NCBI RefSeq assembly: GCF_015706575.1
Contig: NW_024037072.1
Span: 16,493,162 to 16,557,161 of the forward strand
From: Patiria miniata
Lineage: Eukaryota; Echinodermata; Asteroidea; Valvatida; Asterinidae
DNA: 64,000 nt
Reading direction: 5' to 3'
The position numbers and the translations under genes are program-made. Position 1 is the first letter of the stretch; each line of letters starts with the position of its first letter. Below, one piece after another: positions 63,001 to 64,000 of the stretch. The notes under the pieces are model-generated. The model did no database searches, was not told the DNA's origin, and saw only the letters and a program-made list of their open reading frames with translations.

Positions 63001-63343
63001 ATGTTTTGTTTAACTTTGTATTGTTTTAAACATTTAAAGTGAGTTGAGGTGACTAATTAACACTTGTTTATGACTGCCTTGATAATTGACCTATTTTCTT
63101 TCACACAAAGGTAGTTCTGCAGTTGTGACACGTTTGCTGAAATATTGATAATTCAAAAATTACAACGAATCGTGGAATTCCCTGATGTTTTTTTTTTATC
63201 TCTCACACAGGGTGCAGGGCTGTTAGGGATCTATGCCTGTGCCTTACTACACGATGCTGGCTTTGGCAAGATTTACTGCTCAGATCCCAAGCCCAACAGA
63301 TTGAAGATGGTCCCGCTGTTCGGGGGAAGCCCAATTCAGTCTG
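50863..63343 (+). CDS. Zinc-dependent medium-chain alcohol dehydrogenase, phosphonate-associated type (four 5' exons, 3' partial)
   Basis: NAD(P)-dependent alcohol oxidoreductase of the medium-chain family. Coding exons 50863-51047, 57896-58058, 58659-58868 and 63211-63343 join in phase with GT/AG boundaries; the last ends in phase 1 at a GTAAGT donor, so the gene runs off the right edge. Visible: catalytic zinc ligands C45 (LATICGSD), H66 with E67 (LGHEG) and C161 (PINCALAT); structural zinc cysteines C97, C100, C103 and C111 with the classic spacing; Rossmann glycines GAGLLG (187-192) and D211 after the second strand, which favours NAD. The words LGHEG, GDRITFSV, LSGCYASHIVL and APINCALAT recall the bacterial 'phosphonate catabolism associated alcohol dehydrogenase' group; this is from memory, and the substrate is unknown. 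ATG at 50863 (G at -3, G at +4) was chosen as the first in-frame ATG after the stop at 50761; ATG at 50875 is possible. Confidence 0.9.
51385..51456 (+). repeat. tRNA-like sequence with A and B boxes (SINE head or tRNA relic)
   Basis: A-box TGGTGTAATGG (51392-51402) and B-box CGTTCGATTCC (51436-51446) each differ from consensus by one base and are 44 nt apart, the spacing in tRNA genes. The acceptor and T stems do not pair, so it is not a functional tRNA gene. Confidence 0.5.
51556..51650 (+). repeat. Left member of an inverted repeat pair
   Basis: Pairs in reverse complement with 52074-52162, for example GTGGCTCTGGAG against CTCCAGAGCCAC and CCCATCTTGTGAATA against TATTCACGAGATGGG. Lies within the element at 51240-51799. 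Confidence 0.7.
52074..52162 (-). repeat. Right member of an inverted repeat pair
   Basis: Diverged reverse complement of 51556-51650, outside the right end of the 51240-51799 element. Probably a truncated second copy of the same family inserted in the opposite orientation. Confidence 0.7.
52315..52370. repeat. Short inverted repeat
   Basis: CAGACCCGTGAA (52315-52326) and TTCACGGGTCTG (52359-52370) are exact reverse complements 32 nt apart. Could be a very short MITE remnant. Confidence 0.6.
53011..53562. mobile_element. MITE with 9-bp target duplication, copy 2
   Basis: Starts TTCGCTCATACCCCCCGCCC and ends GGGCGGGGGGTACGAGCGAA. The flanks ATGAGGACG (53002-53010) and ATGAGGACG (53563-53571) are a perfect 9-bp duplication. 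It shares long stretches with 28142-28679 in the same orientation, such as CTCTGATTGGATAGATTTTG and GTCCACATGGTCCGCAATGA. 552 bp, no transposase; probably Mutator-like. Confidence 0.9.
56150..56850. repeat. Interspersed repeat with recurring motifs
   Basis: AATCCTGCAAAATCCTCC-like words occur near 56,272, 56,322, 56,398 and 56,600. A second motif family (AAGTCACTTGGGTCGAGACC near 56,177 and GTGACTTGAGTCGAGTCCAA near 56,761) frames them. Related GGAGGATTTTT words occur near 57,200-57,360. The element class is unknown. Confidence 0.45.
57896..58058 (+). CDS. Dehydrogenase exon 2: GHE motif and structural zinc site
   Basis: ILGHEGVAEIV through CGECERCTQGLTQKCAKLFK. Acceptor TTTCCAG, donor AAG|GTAGAG. 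Ends in phase 0. Confidence 0.93.
58205..58535. mobile_element. Foldback MITE in dehydrogenase intron 2
   Basis: The left arm (about 58205-58340) pairs with the right arm (about 58373-58535): GGCAGATAGG against CCTATCTGCC, GGCTATAGGG against CCCTATAGCC, and TTGTCCTTTG against its inverse. Arms of 130-160 bp surround a loop of about 30 bp. No coding frame; the target duplication is not clear. Confidence 0.7.
58659..58868 (+). CDS. Dehydrogenase exon 3: third catalytic zinc ligand
   Basis: YGHSSIHVRTGLSGCYASHI through KSVLVQ, 70 complete codons. Acceptor GCCTAG, donor CAG|GTGAGT. C161 sits in APINCALAT. Confidence 0.93.
59304..59385. repeat. Interspersed repeat fragment (inverse copy near 61,035-61,120)
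   Basis: CATTGATTTTTAGGTTTTCATCAC at 59312-59335 recurs as its reverse complement near 61,090-61,113, with weaker similarity continuing outward on one side. The family is not identified. Confidence 0.55.
60153..60241. repeat. (GTTT)n microsatellite, two blocks
   Basis: A short (TTTG)n block around 60,155-60,171 and a longer one at 60,199-60,241, separated by a G-rich spacer. The minus-strand KQTN frame is a by-product. Confidence 0.92.
60321..60685 (-). mobile_element. tRNA-derived SINE, near full length
   Basis: Read on the minus strand: A-box TGGCCTCGTGG (60664-60674), B-box GGTTTGAGTCC (60607-60617), then the body word CCCTTGAGCAAGGCACTTTG, familiar from tRNA-derived SINEs of fishes and marine invertebrates, and a 3' (TTA)n tail at 60321-60337. 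The V-SINE-like assignment is from memory. Length is about 365 bp. The minus-strand open frame at 60520-60711 is a by-product. Confidence 0.7.
63211..63343 (+). CDS. Dehydrogenase exon 4: Rossmann cofactor site
   Basis: GAGLLGIYACALLHDAGFGK, then IYCSDPKPNRLK and GGSPIQS. Acceptor CACACAG, donor TCTG|GTAAGT, phase 1. The remaining exons lie outside the window. Confidence 0.92.
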
Positions 63344-64000
63344 GTAAGTTGCTGTCTAAGGACTTTTCACACTTAAGTTTTGCCTGCCAATGACGTAACT
63401 AGGGTTAAACTTCCAGGGGGGCACCTGGGGTACACAATTTAACATTTTTTTTAAAGGGGGCAGTAAAACTGTTTGCTCAGTTCAAGATTTCAAATGGGAA
63501 GGGGGGGGGGGGGGCACCCGGGGGGCACGGAAATACGCTGGTGGGGTATTGGGGGGGGGGGGGAGGTTCCCGATCATGGGTTGAGGAAGGCCATTCTCAC
63601 ATGTATACTGGTTTGAACATGGGTTGCCCATAATTTCTGATTTTCTACCCGTGTAGAACATCTGAACCCTGGTACCACCAGAGCTGAATTTTACCTGTAT
63701 AGAGCACTGCAACCATGTACATGTACCCCCGTAGAAGCAGTGTGTGATTCTTTTAGTATGAAAGGCCTTGCCAACATTTTGGGGTCGGACCCAGGTTAAA
63801 TACAAAGTTTTGGACAGTACAAAAAGTCTCTGAAATCGTGATTTTTATTATTTTTTAGTTACTATCAATGTTTAAGAGTAAAGCAAATTTCCAGTTGAGA
63901 AAAGCTACTATTTTTAAAAGTTTTGGCATCTGCATGCATGTTTATGGAATTGTTGACTGCATATGTGACTGGTTGTTTTTTCCAGTTTGTTCATCAAAAT
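63344..64000 (+). other. Dehydrogenase intron 4, start, with G-rich repeat
   Basis: CAATGACGTAACTAGGG near 63,389 resembles the GCGTAA ends of the C-rich hAT-like elements and is followed by G-runs near 63,500 and 63,551. The right end of such an element was not found. No exon is seen before the window ends. Confidence 0.5.

Larger units (their letters stand above)
58869..63210 (+). other. Dehydrogenase intron 3
   Basis: About 4.3 kb. Holds an inverted pair of repeat fragments (near 59,304-59,385 and 61,035-61,120), the (GTTT)n array and the SINE at 60321-60685. The minus-strand open frame at 59053-59517 (154 codons) overlaps one of the repeats and has no recognisable domain. Confidence 0.6.

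Noticed and set aside
1..64000. CRISPR array, operon or prokaryotic system
   Set aside because: The genes are intron-split animal genes and no regularly spaced identical repeats were seen.

Overview
This is animal nuclear DNA. Genes are split by long introns with canonical GT/AG boundaries, most of the window is AT-rich non-coding sequence, and small transposons, SINE-like units and long C/G homopolymers are scattered through it. The protein families (an alpha-type nicotinic acetylcholine receptor subunit, an intronless FoxAB/FoxB-like forkhead gene and a medium-chain zinc dehydrogenase) and the repeat style suggest an invertebrate deuterostome such as an echinoderm, hemichordate or amphioxus. 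That placement is inference; no marker gene fixes the species.

Layout. (1) 1-3,817 is upstream non-coding sequence with a 130-bp MITE and a (TTC)n array. (2) 3,818-19,132, plus strand, is a complete six-exon nicotinic receptor alpha subunit. Its exons join in phase into 478 codons plus stop and include the 45-bp and 110-bp exons typical of the family. Intron 2 ends at 11,619; intron 3 holds a foldback-like element at about 12.77-13.80 kb. (3) 19,133-47,361 is about 28 kb with no gene I can support. It holds a 9-bp-TSD MITE (28,142-28,679), a TTAA-flanked MITE (29,009-29,510), an hAT-like MITE with an 8-bp TSD (32,225-32,602) and C-rich repeats. (4) 47,362-48,324, minus strand, is an intact single-exon forkhead gene of 320 aa. 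(5) 48,325-50,862 is the region between two divergent genes. (6) 50,863 to the right edge, plus strand, holds the first four coding exons of a zinc-dependent medium-chain dehydrogenase; the gene continues beyond the window. Its introns contain a second copy of the 9-bp-TSD MITE (53,011-53,562), a composite terminal-inverted-repeat element with Pol III-like boxes, a foldback element and a tRNA-derived SINE.

The three genes do not form an obvious pathway: one is a membrane receptor channel, one a developmental transcription factor and one a metabolic enzyme. The most unusual material is the set of non-autonomous elements, several with clean target-site duplications, and the dehydrogenase, whose closest remembered relatives are bacterial enzymes linked to phosphonate catabolism.
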